Assembly: GCA_963971575.1 (NCBI GenBank)
Contig: OZ020624.1
Location: 811,001 to 875,000 of the forward strand
Origin: Liopterus haemorrhoidalis
Taxonomy: Eukaryota; Arthropoda; Insecta; Coleoptera; Dytiscidae
Length of the DNA stretch: 64,000 nucleotides
Direction: 5' to 3'
Shown: one piece after another, positions 1-11,610 of the stretch
How the letters are laid out: every line of letters starts with the position of its first letter
How positions within the stretch are numbered: the stretch's first letter is position 1
Program-made: the position numbers and the translations under genes
Notes under the pieces: generated by a model
What the model was told of the DNA's origin: nothing
Seen by the model: the letters and a program-made list of their open reading frames with translations, nothing else
Database searches by the model: none

Positions 1-241
1 AAACAGGCCTCATTATGAAAAAATGCCTTACTACGAAAAAAGGCCTTGTTATGGGATTTGAACTTAATTAGGTACCTATATATTTCGTAGCATAATAAAT
101 TAAAAAAAAAAAAAAAAACTGTCCTACTGTGTCCTACTAAACTACTATTTTTAGTTGAAATATCCTACTCTGTCACGAGAGACATTTGGTAACCCTAGTT
201 GAAAGGTCCATTGCTTATTATTAAAGTCGTAGATAGAGGTT

Positions 242-769
242 TTACGATGTTGTCAAGAACAGTTTCTTGGTATACTTCACCGAAATTTTCAGTCGTCCTT
301 TCATGGGCCTCTTCAGTTTCGGGAACAAGAAAAAGTCACAGGGGGCCAGATCTGGGGAATACAGTGGCTGCGGCATTATCAGTGTGTTGTTTTTGGCCAA
401 ACATTCGCGCACAAGCAACGATGTGTGGGCAGGGCCGACCCGTCTCATGCCCAAATCATTGGTAAAAATCGAATGGCACGAGCCAATCGATATGTTTAGG
501 TCCTCAACTTCTCTAACGGTGATTCGACGATTGGCCAATACTATTTTCTTCACTTCATCAACGTTTTCGTCTGTTGTTGACGTGCTCGAGCGTCCGGCAC
601 GCTCTTCGTTGTTCACATCTTCTCGGCCCTCTGAGAACATTTTCTACCACCGATAAACGTTGCTTCGGTCCAAGGTAGCTTCACCATATGCCACAGTCAA
701 CATTCGGAATGCGTCCGCGCACTTAATTTTGTTTTTCACACAAAATTTGATACAGATTTTTTGATACAT
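242..769 (-). pseudogene. mariner transposase, internally deleted and broken
   Basis: On the minus strand the N-terminal helix-turn-helix part of a mariner transposase can be read (from ATG at 769: MYQKICIKFCVKNK..., then MFSEGREDV and VKKIVLANRRITVREV). It jumps directly to the C-terminal motif SPDLAPCDFFLFPKLK, which holds the last aspartate of the D,D34D triad. The central catalytic part, with the first two aspartates, is missing after NDLGMR. An in-frame TAG at 644-646 also interrupts the frame. The copy is therefore dead. Mariner transposases are normally about 345 residues; this keeps roughly half. The right end of the element lies near 956-980 (the sequence reads CGCGATACTTTTTGAACAGA); the left end was not placed. 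Confidence 0.85.
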
Positions 770-980
770 TTTTTGGTATAGGTAAAAATCGAAGACGAGC
801 CAAAACACGTGCAAGCAAAGCAACTGTCAAAAATTAACTGAACATTCAAAATGGGCGAACATGTCGGCACAAGTGAGAGATATAAGTACCAACATAACGC
901 CACAAAAAAATCGAAAATCGAATATAAGTAACCCGCGGAAATTCAAAATTCGCGATACTTTTTGAACAGACCTCGTATTT

Positions 981-1436
981 GTATCTAACCTTTGTATGAA
1001 TAGCACATTACTATTTTCTTTATAAAACTACTAACGACATAAAAAATCATTAAAGTGTTCTAATTTGAGAGTGGTTAGGTAGAAGAGTTGATGCATTTTG
1101 AAATAGTTAAGCGTGGTGTGGTGTGGTGCGATTCCTTGGAGAGAACGGTGGTTAGTACATGCAATTTCCCTGAGTAATAACAATGGAGGTGTGTCCCATT
1201 TTCATTTGATAATAATTGAATGTTTTGTGTACATGGTACATGGTTACTGTGGAGACCATTCCAATCGATGTCATGTAAGGACGAGTACATCACGACAACC
1301 TTTCTATACTTTAGATAATATTTACCATGGTTATACCTACTGTGTACATTCATACAAAATCGTTACTAGATTGTTTGTATCAAAATATAAGGAAATATAG
1401 TCAATTTCACTCTCATAGCAGGGTTTCGTTGGGGCA
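981..1436. other. unassigned spacer
   Basis: AT-rich sequence between the mariner remnant and a Harbinger element. It shows no coding pattern, tRNA or clear repeat. The open frames here are short and composition-driven. Confidence 0.4.
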
Positions 1437-1440
1437 GTCA

Positions 1441-2545
1441 GCCGTATAAATAAAGTTGAAGTAAATGCTCATAAGTATAAGGTAGAAGTAAAAGCATTTG
1501 CTTCGAGTAAAAGGTTGGAGTAAAAGCATTTGCTTCTTTTTATATGAATAATGATTACCTTTTACTTATAAGTCAATGCTTTTACCTGTGAGTAAAAGGT
1601 CAAGAGGATGTGTTTAGGTTGAAACCTGAAAATTTGTATTTATCAAAATCGTACTACTTCTTTCTGATTGCTGTCAACTTGAAATTAGTCTATAAACACT
1701 ATCAAAACTGTACTAGTGCTGTACTGAGTTCCATGTTTGACATATCAGTTTATTTTTATTGGTGTAAAGTCATGTACAGATTCAGGGCACTTTACACCTA
1801 CACTTGTGAACATTTCACTGGCATCACAAATTGCCTATACATTTAGCATAGGTTTTTCTTTACGATTGACATATTCATCTTCATGGATCTTCGGTTTTTC
1901 TATCCCTATATTTGTACAGTCAATGACACCAACTGCGGTTGGAAAAAGGTATTTTCTTTGCCACATTTTTTTCGCCTTCACTAATAAATTTTGGGAAGTA
2001 AGAAATTTAATCCAGTTGCCAGATTGTGCAACTATTTGATCAACAACACTGCAGACAGTCAGTGATACTGTGGATTGCTCCACCCCAAGTTCCTCACCGA
2101 TACTTCTTTGAAATCCAAGATCAGTTAGATATCTCAACAAAAAAAAGTTACCTAAAAATTATTAGCTAAACACTCCATGTTCTCCTGTTCAAAACGAAAC
2201 TAACTTTTGTCAGTACGACGTGGCGAAGAAAGATGCCTACAATGTTTCATATTTCTTAAATGCACAATATCCGCCATGGCAATTAGTTCACTACAACACT
2301 TTTTCACAAGTGAGTATATGAATATATAGATGCATGTTTTTCGAAGCATTTGCTTATAATTTAAAGTAAAAGGTCTGTTTTATTCATAACCATTTACTTC
2401 TGTCTTGAGCAAAAGATTAACTAAAAAGCATATGCTTCTTACTCATAAGTAGAAGGTTTTGCTTGCATTTTTATTCATATTGTTGGGAGGATTTGCTTCA
2501 TAATTTGCAAGTAAAAGGTTATGCTTATTTTTATTCATACGGCCC
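1441..2545 (-). mobile_element. PIF/Harbinger non-autonomous element, copy A
   Basis: Element of about 1.1 kb ending in inverted copies of GGGCCGTATGAATAAA (left copy slightly degraded). Both ends carry many subterminal blocks of the type AGTAAAAGCATTTGCTTC. It is present in opposite orientation at 8920-10014. The interior holds a piece of a Harbinger transposase on the minus strand. The repeated subterminal motifs are probably transposase binding sites (inference). Confidence 0.85.
1835..2140 (-). pseudogene. Harbinger (HARBI1-like) transposase fragment
   Basis: A 101-residue open frame reads LGFQRSIGEELGVEQSTVS (HTH part) and then VGVIDCTNIGIEKPKIHEDEYVNR, the region around the first catalytic Asp of PIF/Harbinger DDE transposases. 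The family is normally about 350 residues, so this is a fragment. The continuation is present but out of frame further along the minus strand (towards 1737). The protein would have bound and cut transposon ends; this copy cannot. Confidence 0.85.
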
Positions 2546-2660
2546 AGTGTCTACCAAACTTTTTACCCCAATTTTTACCGAACAGAGAGACTTGAGTGAC
2601 GGTAAAAGGAATTCTTGATCATACCTACGAAAACTTAAGAATCCTAGAGAATCTAAAAAT
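2546..2660 (-). repeat. 5'-end remnant of the tRNA-slot element family
   Basis: Contains a degraded version of the conserved end block seen at 7662, 13502, 28640 and 45103: a 'tttttaccgaacaga' motif, then a 'cataccta' motif, with the CAGA repeat reduced to a single unit. Only about 100 bases match. Confidence 0.5.
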
Positions 2661-3403
2661 ATGCCTTTTAAATTAATTTGGGAACTTGCCTCCAATGTCT
2701 CACCTTGAATGTGCCACTGCCTGAAATCGCCCTTATAAAGCAGTTTCAACGAAAACAATTCAAAATATTTTGCGAAATGTAGGATTTCAGAACCGTCTTA
2801 CGAGAGCAAATTTCCATATTTCTAATAAAATACAAAGTGAAGTTACGCAAATTTTATTCTTCTACTATAGATTTTCGTGACATTTGTTCAAGATGTATTT
2901 TTCCATGTTCCAACCTTGATATTATACAAAAATTTTAATAAAAATAGAAACTAAATGCCATTGAAAATTAAAGTCCATTGAGAACAAACAAGTGTCGTCT
3001 TTGCTATTAGTTACGCTCAAGTAATCAATTCTGTCTCTCATCCTTTGTGTTGACTTGTACTAACAAGTTAAGAACAAGTGACGTAGTTTGTGAAAGAGTT
3101 GGTTGAAGCGAACTTAAAGATTAAACGGTTGTTTGCTTTCAGGCGCAGAGCGACATTACACTCTCCAGTCGAGGACGTCGCGCACGGCTCACAAGTAAAA
3201 TACAAGAGTGCTGTGCTATCCAACGATGTTTCCCAACATTTTTTATATTCCGGAACACTTAGGAATAGTCAATATTTGTATGACATATACTGCAACAAAA
3301 TGCTGTGGTTAAGCAATTAATGTAATTTATCAATAAATCGGCTGTGCTTTGCAAAAACACAGTAATTGTTGCTAACCTGTTGATTGTTGCTAAATTGTTG
3401 ATT
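2661..3403. other. unassigned spacer
   Basis: No confident coding or repeat content. A 76-codon open frame at 3090-3320 has no recognisable motif and is probably chance. Confidence 0.35.
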
Positions 3404-3607
3404 TATATTAATGATTTGCCGTTTTTCATAAAATAGGATAACACAAAAACAATTCCATATGCAGACGACACCACGGTACTTAATCAGTCCGTAAACTTTC
3501 AGGACATGAAAATAACCAAAAACATCTTAATAAAAGCTGCGCAAGATTGGTTTTTGGCCAACCGACTAAGTCTAAATGAATCGAAAACCCAACAGCTATT
3601 ATTTTGA
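3404..3607 (+). pseudogene. non-LTR retrotransposon reverse-transcriptase fragment
   Basis: Read in one frame: YINDLPFFIK, stop, then PYADDTTVLNQS...DWFLANRLSLNESKTQ. The YADD box is the catalytic motif of reverse transcriptase, and NRLSLNESKT is the block typically found just downstream in Jockey/CR1-type LINE enzymes. One internal TAG and the 68-codon length show a dead scrap. No poly-A tail or target duplication could be assigned. Confidence 0.8.
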
Positions 3608-3828
3608 TGATATGAATATGCTTTGAAATCCATGTAATATCTGACTTGTTTTTAATTTCATTTTATTTATCTCTGTTGTAACTATTTGTAAATTTGTAAT
3701 AATTATAATGTTCCTATTTTATTTATTTTTTATTTTTATTTTTATGAATTTTTATTACTGTGACTTGAAACTAATATTTTAATCTGTTGTATTGTATTAT
3801 TCAATTTTATAACTTTTGACTTGTGTAA

Positions 3829-4046
3829 AGCTGCATTCAGAGCTCTGTAAATCAACACGTTGTACGCTATGGATAATTTTTAAACGAGGTCATTTGGTAT
3901 GATCGGACATGCTCGTGCTTTGTCGTTGCTATATTACTGTTGAGCGATATAGTACGATCTTGTCCGATCATACCAATTGCACTCGTTTAAAAACTATCCA
4001 TAACGCACAGCGTGTTAATTTACTGAGCTCTGAATGCAGCTTAAGC
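3829..4046. repeat. foldback MITE, about 217 bp, copy 1
   Basis: An almost complete palindrome. The left end GCTGCATTCAGAGCTCTGTA returns as its reverse complement at the right end, and the arms meet near 3938. A second full copy in reverse orientation lies at 45632-45847. If transcribed it would fold into a hairpin of about 100 bp. Confidence 0.85.
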
Positions 4047-4065
4047 CTGTTGTCATGTATTTACC

Positions 4066-4092
4066 ACGAATAAATATTATTATTATTATTAT
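4066..4092. repeat. (ATT)n microsatellite
   Basis: Short run of TTA/ATT units immediately right of the foldback MITE. Confidence 0.7.
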
Positions 4093-4188
4093 TAACCACG
4101 TTTGTCAGGAATAAGGAATTTTTTAAAAATATCGGCCTTTCTAAACTTAATATGTGAGGCCTATAAATTTCTAATGGTACGTCTTTTT

Positions 4189-4782
4189 ACCGACCGCCAA
4201 CATATATAAGGGAGGTATTGTGATCATACCGATTTTGACATTTCGAGATTTCGATGGATCTCCACAAATTGAGGTCCCTACATAACGTTTTGACTATTTT
4301 TAGCATGATATCTGTCGGTCTGTCTGTCCGTCCGTCTGTCTGTGTACACGTGTAGAGCAAATTCAGCTGAAAGGATTTTTATGAAACTTCATATTTAAGC
4401 TTCTGCTATCAATGGCACGAGTTGATCAACTTTTGGTAAAAATCGGTTGACTAAAAATGGGAGCTTACTCGTTTCGATTTTAAGATTTTTGCGAATATTT
4501 CAAAAAAAAATATTTCGAAAAAAATTATTTAACAAAAGTTTCTATAAAAGCAATAACTAACAACTTTTATTTGAGATATTTTTTGATGAAACGAAAAATA
4601 TTTGAAAACATTTTCGAAATTTTTTCTATCTAATTTTTCATACTTATATGTAACGTTTCCATGGTCATGATAAATAATATCTCTATTAGAAAATATTGAG
4701 CCAAGTTATTTCTACTCTGCTGCTAGAATATATTTTATACAAGTACTTTTTGATGGCGATCGGTCCTGTGGTGGCCACAGCT
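4189..4782 (+). mobile_element. GTCT-microsatellite element, full-length copy 1
   Basis: Begins ACCGACCGCCAACATATATA and ends at the palindromic block CTGTGGTGGCCACAG. It carries an internal GTCT/GTCC tract at about 4315-4345. Eight copies are in this window (others start near 7225, 21125, 30365, 48942, 49762, 60625 and 63810). There is no coding capacity. Internal GTCY-type microsatellites are known from insect Helentron-derived (DINE/HINE) elements; assignment to that group here is inference. Confidence 0.75.
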
Positions 4783-5430
4783 TTTTTTTTTTAATTTTCC
4801 CCTTTTTATATAAAATATCAAGTGTCGTGTACCTGAACTTGTAAAATAAACCTAAATGACATTAGTTTCATGCGAAAATGTTGGTATTCGTGCTTATCTC
4901 TCGGTACGCAGCGTTTTAATCTTAACAGAATAAATTTATTTAGAACATTTACTTAAGCATGGCGCTTATGAATTCTCTCTTAAATTACATGATAAGATTG
5001 TATCTGTTCAGTTATTACAAACAATACCGAGCAGATTTAGGTCAGTGATTGTTTAGAATCGCTATCGATTCGCCAAAATCGCTGCTGCTACTGCTGTCAC
5101 TGCTGCCACTACTGCTGCTGCTGCATTACTGGATTAAATCCCCTTTGTGTTACGCAACACGTCTCACCGTGCGCTATTCTATCCGCAGTTGCATACACAT
5201 TCATTTTATACACCGGACAGCGATCTGTTACAGTGATCACAAATCAGTGGCACGCGGCCACGAAATTTCAAGAGAAGAAATTTAAAAATTTCACGAATTT
5301 ATAGTGAGACTAGCTGACATGCATGCCCGTACTTCATACGGTTTTTGTTGTGTACCTTTTTGCTATAACGTATATGATAAGTGATATTTCAATTTTAAGT
5401 AGAACAGAAAATAATCAAAACCACTCTTTT
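4783..5430. other. unassigned spacer with a CTG-rich stretch
   Basis: AT-rich. At 5080-5125 there is a run of imperfect CTGCTG units, which creates a leucine-rich open frame (5049-5285) without other support. No gene is called. Confidence 0.4.
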
Positions 5431-5433
5431 ATA

Positions 5434-6407
5434 CAGTAATACCCCGCTACTCGACGTTAATTCGTTCTGAAAAAGCGTCGAGTAGCGATTACGTCGAGTG
5501 GCGAGTCGAATTTCCCCATAAGAAATAAAGGGAATCATATGTACATATGTATATACATATACATAGTGGGTGGCCAAATTATTAGGGACAGTGCAAATTT
5601 TCTGTAATTTTCAAATGAATTTAATGAGGAAATAAGTGGCTTTGGGTCTAGTATTTATTTTTATTCATTAGAGTGCTTTATTTAGAATATAAAACAACAT
5701 AATTGCTAATTCATAATCATTTATTTTTGTATAAAAAGTGTTAATTTAACAAATTAAGTAAAATCTTAATATTTTGTAATGCCACCTTTGCTGAGATTGC
5801 GGCTTCCAGGCGTTTGGGCATGCTTTCTATGCAGACTTTTGCGTTGTGTCGGAGATTGGCGTTGTGATGCCACTCTCTGATAAGGGTTTCTGTAAATTTC
5901 CGCTTGGTGTTGATGATTTCTTTGGCGATCTCCCGCTTTTTAAAATAATAATGATACCAGCAACAAGAATATAGAAGAAAAATGATTTAAAAACAATTTA
6001 TTTTCTCACAAAATGCATTTAAACTTAAAAATTACAGGGGCGGTGTGCTGTCCCTAATAATTTGGCCACCTACTGTATACATATAAGGAAATACATATAT
6101 ATGTTTTCCTTTTAGCTATGCTTGCATTTCTATCCTTTGGACCCATAATTATAAATATAAATCACTTATTTTAGCAAAAAACAAAAAGTTCATAGCTGCA
6201 CTAAATCTGAGTTGTTGTCGTCAAGATATCTAGGCGCGAACTGCTGGCCATGCGTTCATTTTGCCTTGTTTACGAATATATGTATCACGTGATCGGTACT
6301 CGATCACGCATCCGATAGCGATGCTTCCGTCGACTCTCACTCTCGACATTTACGTCGAGTGGCGAAAACGTCGAGCTAAGAGGCAGTCGAGTAACGGGGT
6401 ATTACTG
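5434..6407. mobile_element. pogo/Tigger-like MITE carrying a nested Tc1-like element
   Basis: Inverted ends CAGTAATACCCCGCTACTCG and its reverse complement, flanked by TA on both sides (5432-5433 and 6408-6409), as expected for the Tc1/mariner/pogo superfamily. Subterminal GTCGAGTAGCG/GTCGAGTGGCG blocks repeat at both ends. The middle is replaced by a Tc1-like insertion at 5566-6075. Confidence 0.85.
5566..6075 (-). mobile_element. Tc1-like non-autonomous element nested in the pogo MITE
   Basis: Inverted ends GTGGGTGGCCAAATTATTAG and CTAATAATTTGGCCACCTAC with TA next to each end. The minus strand of 5770-5940 still reads as a Tc1 transposase C-terminus (RLEAAISAKV preceded by ESMPK, with REWHHNANLRHNAKVC upstream). 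The rest of the transposase is deleted. Confidence 0.8.
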
Positions 6408-6412
6408 TACAT

Positions 6413-6900
6413 TTCCAGATATTTTGAATAGTAACGAAATCACCTCTTGCTATATGAATGAACATGTTAACATTTGTATTGGCGCCTCCATCTTTTGAGA
6501 AAATGATGTAATTATGGTAATTATTATAATTAATAGGTGTATTAATAAATGGCCTCCATGAGTAACTGCGTGTTGAATTTATTAAATCGATTATTCTTCC
6601 AAATGCTAAAGCTCACGCAATACAGTCGAGCTTTTATTTACCAGAGCTTGGTCTAACAGATTTAAAGAAATGTTATAATAAATTTCGCTCTATCTTTTTG
6701 CACTGTCAATTGGAGCTTTTGGTCCACTCACAAAGATCCTCCCCACCTTGATTAGGATAAACAAAAATGTAATCTCATTGATAGATGTAACCGAATCTTA
6801 CAGTCAGGTCTGCCGAAATGGGGTGACATCTGAGACCCCCCCCCCTCTAAGAAGGAAAGAAATAAAAATAAAAACACACAAACACACTACAAATTTTAAA
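6413..6900. other. unassigned spacer
   Basis: No coding or repeat structure recognised. A C-run of about 11 bases lies near 6836-6846. Confidence 0.35.
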
Positions 6901-6904
6901 AAAT

Positions 6905-7127
6905 AGAGATGAGGATCTTTTTTCCTTAGGTCGTCACTTGTATTTTAGAAGTGAGGATCTTTTTTTTACGTCTTCATTTTCTATTTCCGAAGCAAGGACT
7001 TTTTTTTAAGTCGTAATTTGTATTTTAGAAACCTAAACTTTTTTGTTTTAGGTCATCACTTTGTATTTCCGAAGCGAGAACTTTTTTTTTACATCACTTG
7101 AAATTTAGAAGTGTGGTTCACACTTCT
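6905..7127. repeat. degenerate tandem repeat, about 57-bp unit
   Basis: Four diverged units, each with a 'gtcgtcacttgtattt' type block, then '(a)gaagtgaggatc' and a T-run of 7-9 bases. Followed at 7182-7197 by a long C-run. Confidence 0.6.
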
Positions 7128-7224
7128 AAATTAATATTATGAATAAGGTTCTTATTCATAATTTAAATAATTTTATTTTCAGCCCCCCCCCCCCCCCTCA
7201 ACACAAATTCCTGGGTGCGCCACT

Positions 7225-7605
7225 GCCGCCAACATATATAAGGGAGGTATTGTGATCATACTGATTTTGACATTTCGATGGATCTCCACGACCTGAGGTC
7301 CCTACATAACGTTTTGACTATTTTTAGCATGATGTCTGTCGGTCTGTCTGTCCGTCTGTCTGTCTGTCTGTCTATCTGTCTGTCTGTCTGTCGGTCCGTG
7401 TACACGTGCAGAGCAAATTCGGCTAAAAAGATTTTTATGAAACTTCATATTTAAGCTTTTGACATCAATGGCACGTGTTGATCAACTTTTGGTAAAAATC
7501 GGTTTACTAGAAGTGGGAGTTTACTCGTGTCGGTTTTGAGATTTTTGCGAATATTTCACAACAGAGTAATATTTAGAAAAAAATTATTTAACAAAGCCTT
7601 TTTGT
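7225..7605 (+). mobile_element. GTCT-microsatellite element, truncated copy 2
   Basis: Starts CCGCCAACATATATAAGGGA as at 4189 and carries about 15 GTCT/GTCC/GTCG units at 7336-7396. It stops after the 'ttgcgaatatttcac' block and lacks the GGCCACAG end. Confidence 0.75.
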
Positions 7606-7661
7606 ATTTATGGCTAAGGTAATACATGCCTTATGTCGATAAATAAATTGATTTTAAGTAA

Positions 7662-8575
7662 ATGTTTTTTAGGGTTTTGTAGGTATGACCAAAAAACCCT
7701 TATACCGTCATTTTGTCGTCTGTCTGTCTGTCTGTTCGGTAAAAATTGTAGCCAAACGGCTAAACCTAGAGAGTTGAAATTTGGCATGCTTATACAACTC
7801 TTTGACCCGCACATAGGAAAAATACTTAAACATCTAAAAAACATAACCCCCTAAAAATATAAACAAATATGTGCTCATCGAAAACAAAAATATTTTTTTT
7901 TAATTCTGAGTAGAGTATCAAATGAAAGCCCTTAGTACGTGGATTAACAGTCAAATTTTTATTTTTGCAAAATAAATTATTTTGATGCGATTTTTGCCAA
8001 AATTGTGCAAAAAAATTTTTGTCCCACACCCTGTAGCCCAGATGGTTTAAACTAAAAATCTAAAAAAATTCTAAGTAATTTATATTGGTGTGAACCGAAA
8101 TAGTACAACAGGAATTTTTGATCAGATTTTCGGAAAATAACGCATTTTTTGTGGTTTTTGGTTCACAAAGTACAAAAGTTATACCAATGTAAGACACTCA
8201 CATGCATGGCGTGCGATGACTACATGCGTTAGAGCACTCTTCAACTGGCTGGAAAACGAAGGGTTTCGAGTTCGAGTACGCAGTGAATTTTATTTTTTCT
8301 GTTTGTTTTTTTTTTTGATTTTTATTATGTTGAAATTATTTTGTCAAAATTCTAGTTATATTTTGATAAATGTTGCATTTAATTTTTAAGAGCGTAAATT
8401 TAATAACCAGTCTTATTATATGATTAAAAGACGATAAATTATTTTAAAAATATCGTTCATTTTGCCGTGATTACTACAAAGTAAAATTTGTCCTACACAC
8501 TCAGCATACCGCCTTCACTTATTATATACCTGCGAAACCCTGAAATGTGTGAATATTCACACTTCACATCAATTT
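7662..8575 (+). mobile_element. tRNA-slot element, copy A
   Basis: Full copy of a family of about 0.9 kb with other copies at 12606-13502, 27837-28640 and 44068-45103. The left end is AGGGTTTTGTAGGTATGACC followed by a GTCT microsatellite. The right end is the palindrome GTGTGAATATTCACAC, preceded by a GGGTTTCGCAGGTAT-like block in reverse. An internal tRNA-like module sits at 8208-8282. No protein is encoded. Confidence 0.8.
8208..8282 (+). other. tRNA-like module in copy A
   Basis: Begins GGCGTGCGATGAC and ends with a B-box-like GAGTTCGAGTAC, followed within 25 bases by a T-run able to stop RNA polymerase III. The A-box region is damaged compared with copy B. It is not a credible functional tRNA because the arms do not pair well. 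Confidence 0.6.
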
Positions 8576-8919
8576 TTTTATTTTAGTGGAAAAACTAATT
8601 TAGTTATCTAATATGTATATGACAGGAAAATATTTATTTGTAAAAGTTGGAGATTTTTAGATTGCGATCACGACATTAATTTTTTGTAGAAAGATATCAG
8701 ATCATCAATTACGTCAGCAATATTGATTGTCGTCAGAAATAGAAATAACACAATCGATCTTTTTCCTGATATTCTAAAAATGTTACTGTATCTTGAAAAT
8801 AATATTGATTTCACAATATTTCTATTTTTGCTGAAATATTTACATATCATCACGGTATCTAAATTTATAAAATTTTGTAGATAAATCCACTTTATGCAAC
8901 TGTTTGTACGGTTGACAAT

Positions 8920-10014
8920 GGGCCGTATGAATAAAAATAAGCATATCCTTTTACTTGCAAATTATGGAGTAAATCCTCCCAACAATATGAATAAAAATGC
9001 AAGCTAAACCTTCTACTTATGAGTAAGAAGCAAATGCTTTTTTGTTGATCTTTTGCTCAAGACAGAAGTAAATGGTTATGAATAAAACAGACCTTTTACT
9101 TAAAATTACAAGCAAATGCTTCGAAAAACATGCATCAATATATTCATATACTCACTTGTGAAAAAGTGTTGTAGCGAACTAATTGCCATGGCGGATATTG
9201 TGCATTTAAGAAATATGAAACATTATAGGCATATCGTTCTTCACCACGTCGTATTGACATAAAAGTTAGTTTCGTTTTGAACAGGAGAACATGGAGTGTT
9301 TAGCTAATAATTTTTAGGTTACTTTTTTTTTGTTGAGATATCTAGCTGATCTTGGATTTCAAAGAAGTATCGGTGAGGAACTTGGGGTGAAGCAATCCAC
9401 AGTATCACTGACTGTCAGCAGTGTTGTTGATCAAATAGTTGCACAAGCAACTGGATTAAATTTCTTACTTCCCAAAATTTATTAGTGGAGGCGAAAAAAA
9501 TGTGGCAAAGAAAATACCGTTTTCCAACCGCAGTTGGTGTCATTGACTGTACACATATAGGGATAGAAAAACCGAAGATCCATGAAGATGAATATGTCAA
9601 TCGTAAAGGAAAACCTATGCTAAATGTATAGGCAATTTGTGATGCCAATGAATTGTTCACAAGTGTAGGTGTAAAGTGCCCTGAATCTGTACATGACTTT
9701 ACACCAATAAATTCAAACATGGAACTCAGTACAGCACTAGTACAGTTTTGATAGTGTTTATAGACTAATTTCAAGTTGACAGCAATCAGAAAGAAGTAGT
9801 ACGATTTTGATAAATACTGATTTTCAGGTTTCAACATAAACACATCCTCTTGACCTTTTACTCACCGGTAGAAGCACTGACTTGTAAGTAAAAGGTAATC
9901 ATTATTCATATAAAAAGAAGCAAATGCTTTTACTCCGACCTTTTACTCGAAGCAAATGCTTTTACTTATACCTTCTACTTATGAGCATTTACTTCAACTT
10001 TATTCATACGGCCC
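8920..10014 (+). mobile_element. PIF/Harbinger non-autonomous element, copy B
   Basis: Ends are perfect inverted GGGCCGTATGAATAAA. Subterminal AAGCAAATGCTTTTACT-type blocks repeat at both ends. It is the same element as 1441-2545 in the opposite orientation. Confidence 0.88.
9334..9715 (+). pseudogene. Harbinger transposase fragment, frameshifted
   Basis: Reads DLGFQRSIGEELGVKQSTVS in one frame. After a frameshift near 9480 it reads FPTAVGVIDCTHIGIEKPKI, then HEDEYVNRKGKPMLNV, a TAG in place of a glutamine codon, and AICDANELFTSVGVKCPESV. These are the Asp-containing blocks of Harbinger DDE transposases. It is better preserved than copy A (GTHI-type box intact as CTHI), but still dead. Confidence 0.85.
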
Positions 10015-10216
10015 ATTGTGACCCTAATGAAAATACGAAATTTTTTGGGCGGTATGGCACAGCAGATTCCTTATAAGGTATTCTGACTTTTCCTTGATGA
10101 CATGTTGATGATGTCAAGATACAAAGACAATAAATGAAACATCTTAAATGTAGAAAACGATATTATGCAAAGAAATATTTAGAATGCCCAAATCATGATA
10201 TTTTATTTTGATTCTA

Positions 10217-10947
10217 CGAGGGATGTTTCCAAAGTTCTGGGAATTAGCTATAATTTTTATTATTTTGTTAATTTTCGTCAATATTACAATGTAGTTTTTC
10301 AATATAATCTCCATTTAACTGAATACATTTATCCCAATGATAAACTAATTTTTTAAGCCGTCCTCAAAGTATTAGACCTATTGAGTTTCTGTTCTGGTCC
10401 CAACAACCTTGGCACCCAGCGCGGCGAAACCTTGCTAACACCCAAACAATCATGCAAGATGTCATGAACTTGTCGTGTACCTATCCCTAGGCGCGCACTA
10501 ATTTGACGAATAGTCATTCGCCTGTCCTCTTTCAGTAGGTCTTCAACGGCAGTAATGTTTCTTTCATTTACCGACGTGCTTGAACGCCCACTGCGTGGAT
10601 CGTCTTCTAGTGATGTTCTACCGGTTTTAAAACGATCAATCCACCGATAAACAGTACTTTTGGATTCTGCAGATTCACCAAATACTCCTTGCAGACGCTG
10701 AATAATTTCTGATGTTTTCACACCTTTTCACAAAAAGAAAATTAATGCTCTTTGAGATTTTGCTGCGTCTTCCATGGTTACAAAAACAGTGCGTCTATAT
10801 CAGTCGAACACCTAATTCAGACTGAACAATATTGCACTAGATAGTTGCATAAACATGTCAAGACTTGTCTGGCACCAATAACATTGCCTATAAGTTCTGC
10901 GTAATTAAATTATAGCACAATTCACAGAATTTAGGAAACATCCCTCG
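10217..10947 (-). mobile_element. mariner element with clear ends, internally deleted
   Basis: Inverted ends CGAGGGATGTTTCCAAAGTT and (reverse strand of the right end) CGAGGGATGTTTCCTAAATT, each bordered by TA at 10215-10216 and 10948-10949. Length is 731 bp against about 1.3 kb for a complete mariner. Only the N-terminal half of the transposase remains. Confidence 0.9.
10353..10721 (-). pseudogene. mariner transposase, N-terminal half
   Basis: The 122-residue frame carries the paired HTH region: EIIQRLQGVFGESAESKSTV, YRWIDRFKTGR, then DDPRSGRSSTS and MTIRQISARLGIG, and stops shortly after SPRWVPRLL. The whole DDE catalytic domain is deleted. The product, if made, could bind ends but not cut. 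Upstream of 10721 the reading continues (QRALIFFLCKG) without a clean start. Confidence 0.85.
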
Positions 10948-10949
10948 TA

Positions 10950-11605
10950 TTTCTTTTCGTACACCCTATAGAATGGTGCACTGTTATTTTATAAGACACA
11001 GATGTACATAGAGAACAGAGTTACAGAAAATTTATGTAAAACGTCTGAAATATGCATTTGAATGTCTTGGAAAGTTAGGCAGTAAAACGAGTATGAATGT
11101 ATGGAATTAAATTTTACTTAGAACTCAAATACAAAAAAAAGAAACAGTACAAGTACCCGAGGGAACATCTGAATATCTTCTCAGGGAAACAGTAAAATAT
11201 GAAGCAAGATGAACAACTTAAATATATATGTATTTATAACATATTCAGGATATTTTGCTCTGGAGTAACTCACTTGAATACTTAATAAAGAATTCGTTTC
11301 GATTACTTAACGGGAGCATCTGTGATCAGAAACGAGGTGCTTCAAATTTCACCTGTATTTTATTTTTTCTTGTCGAAATTATGAATTAACATTACACCTT
11401 GTGTGCAACGCCAACATGGGATTTTAAATAAATGCAGAAATTGGCTCTTCTGTACATTTTAGAGCAAATATACAAGAATAAAAATGTGTGTAAAATTAAT
11501 TTTTATTTTTAAAAAGTCTAAATTTGATGTCTTAGAATTTCTGTAATACTAGATATTTGGAAAATAAAATAAGACGTTATCGTCAAAATACAGACAGCCG
11601 TGGAA
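10950..11605. other. unassigned spacer
   Basis: AT-rich with no supported gene or repeat. Confidence 0.35.
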
Positions 11606-11610
11606 ATACA

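Noticed and set aside
5049..5285. Leucine-rich open frame with an apparent signal peptide
   Set aside because: The hydrophobic part is an imperfect CTG triplet run; no conserved sequence follows and no splice or start context supports it.
8208..8282. Calling the slot modules functional tRNA genes
   Set aside because: Box A and B are present but acceptor and T stems do not pair properly in any copy, so only 'tRNA-like' is supported.
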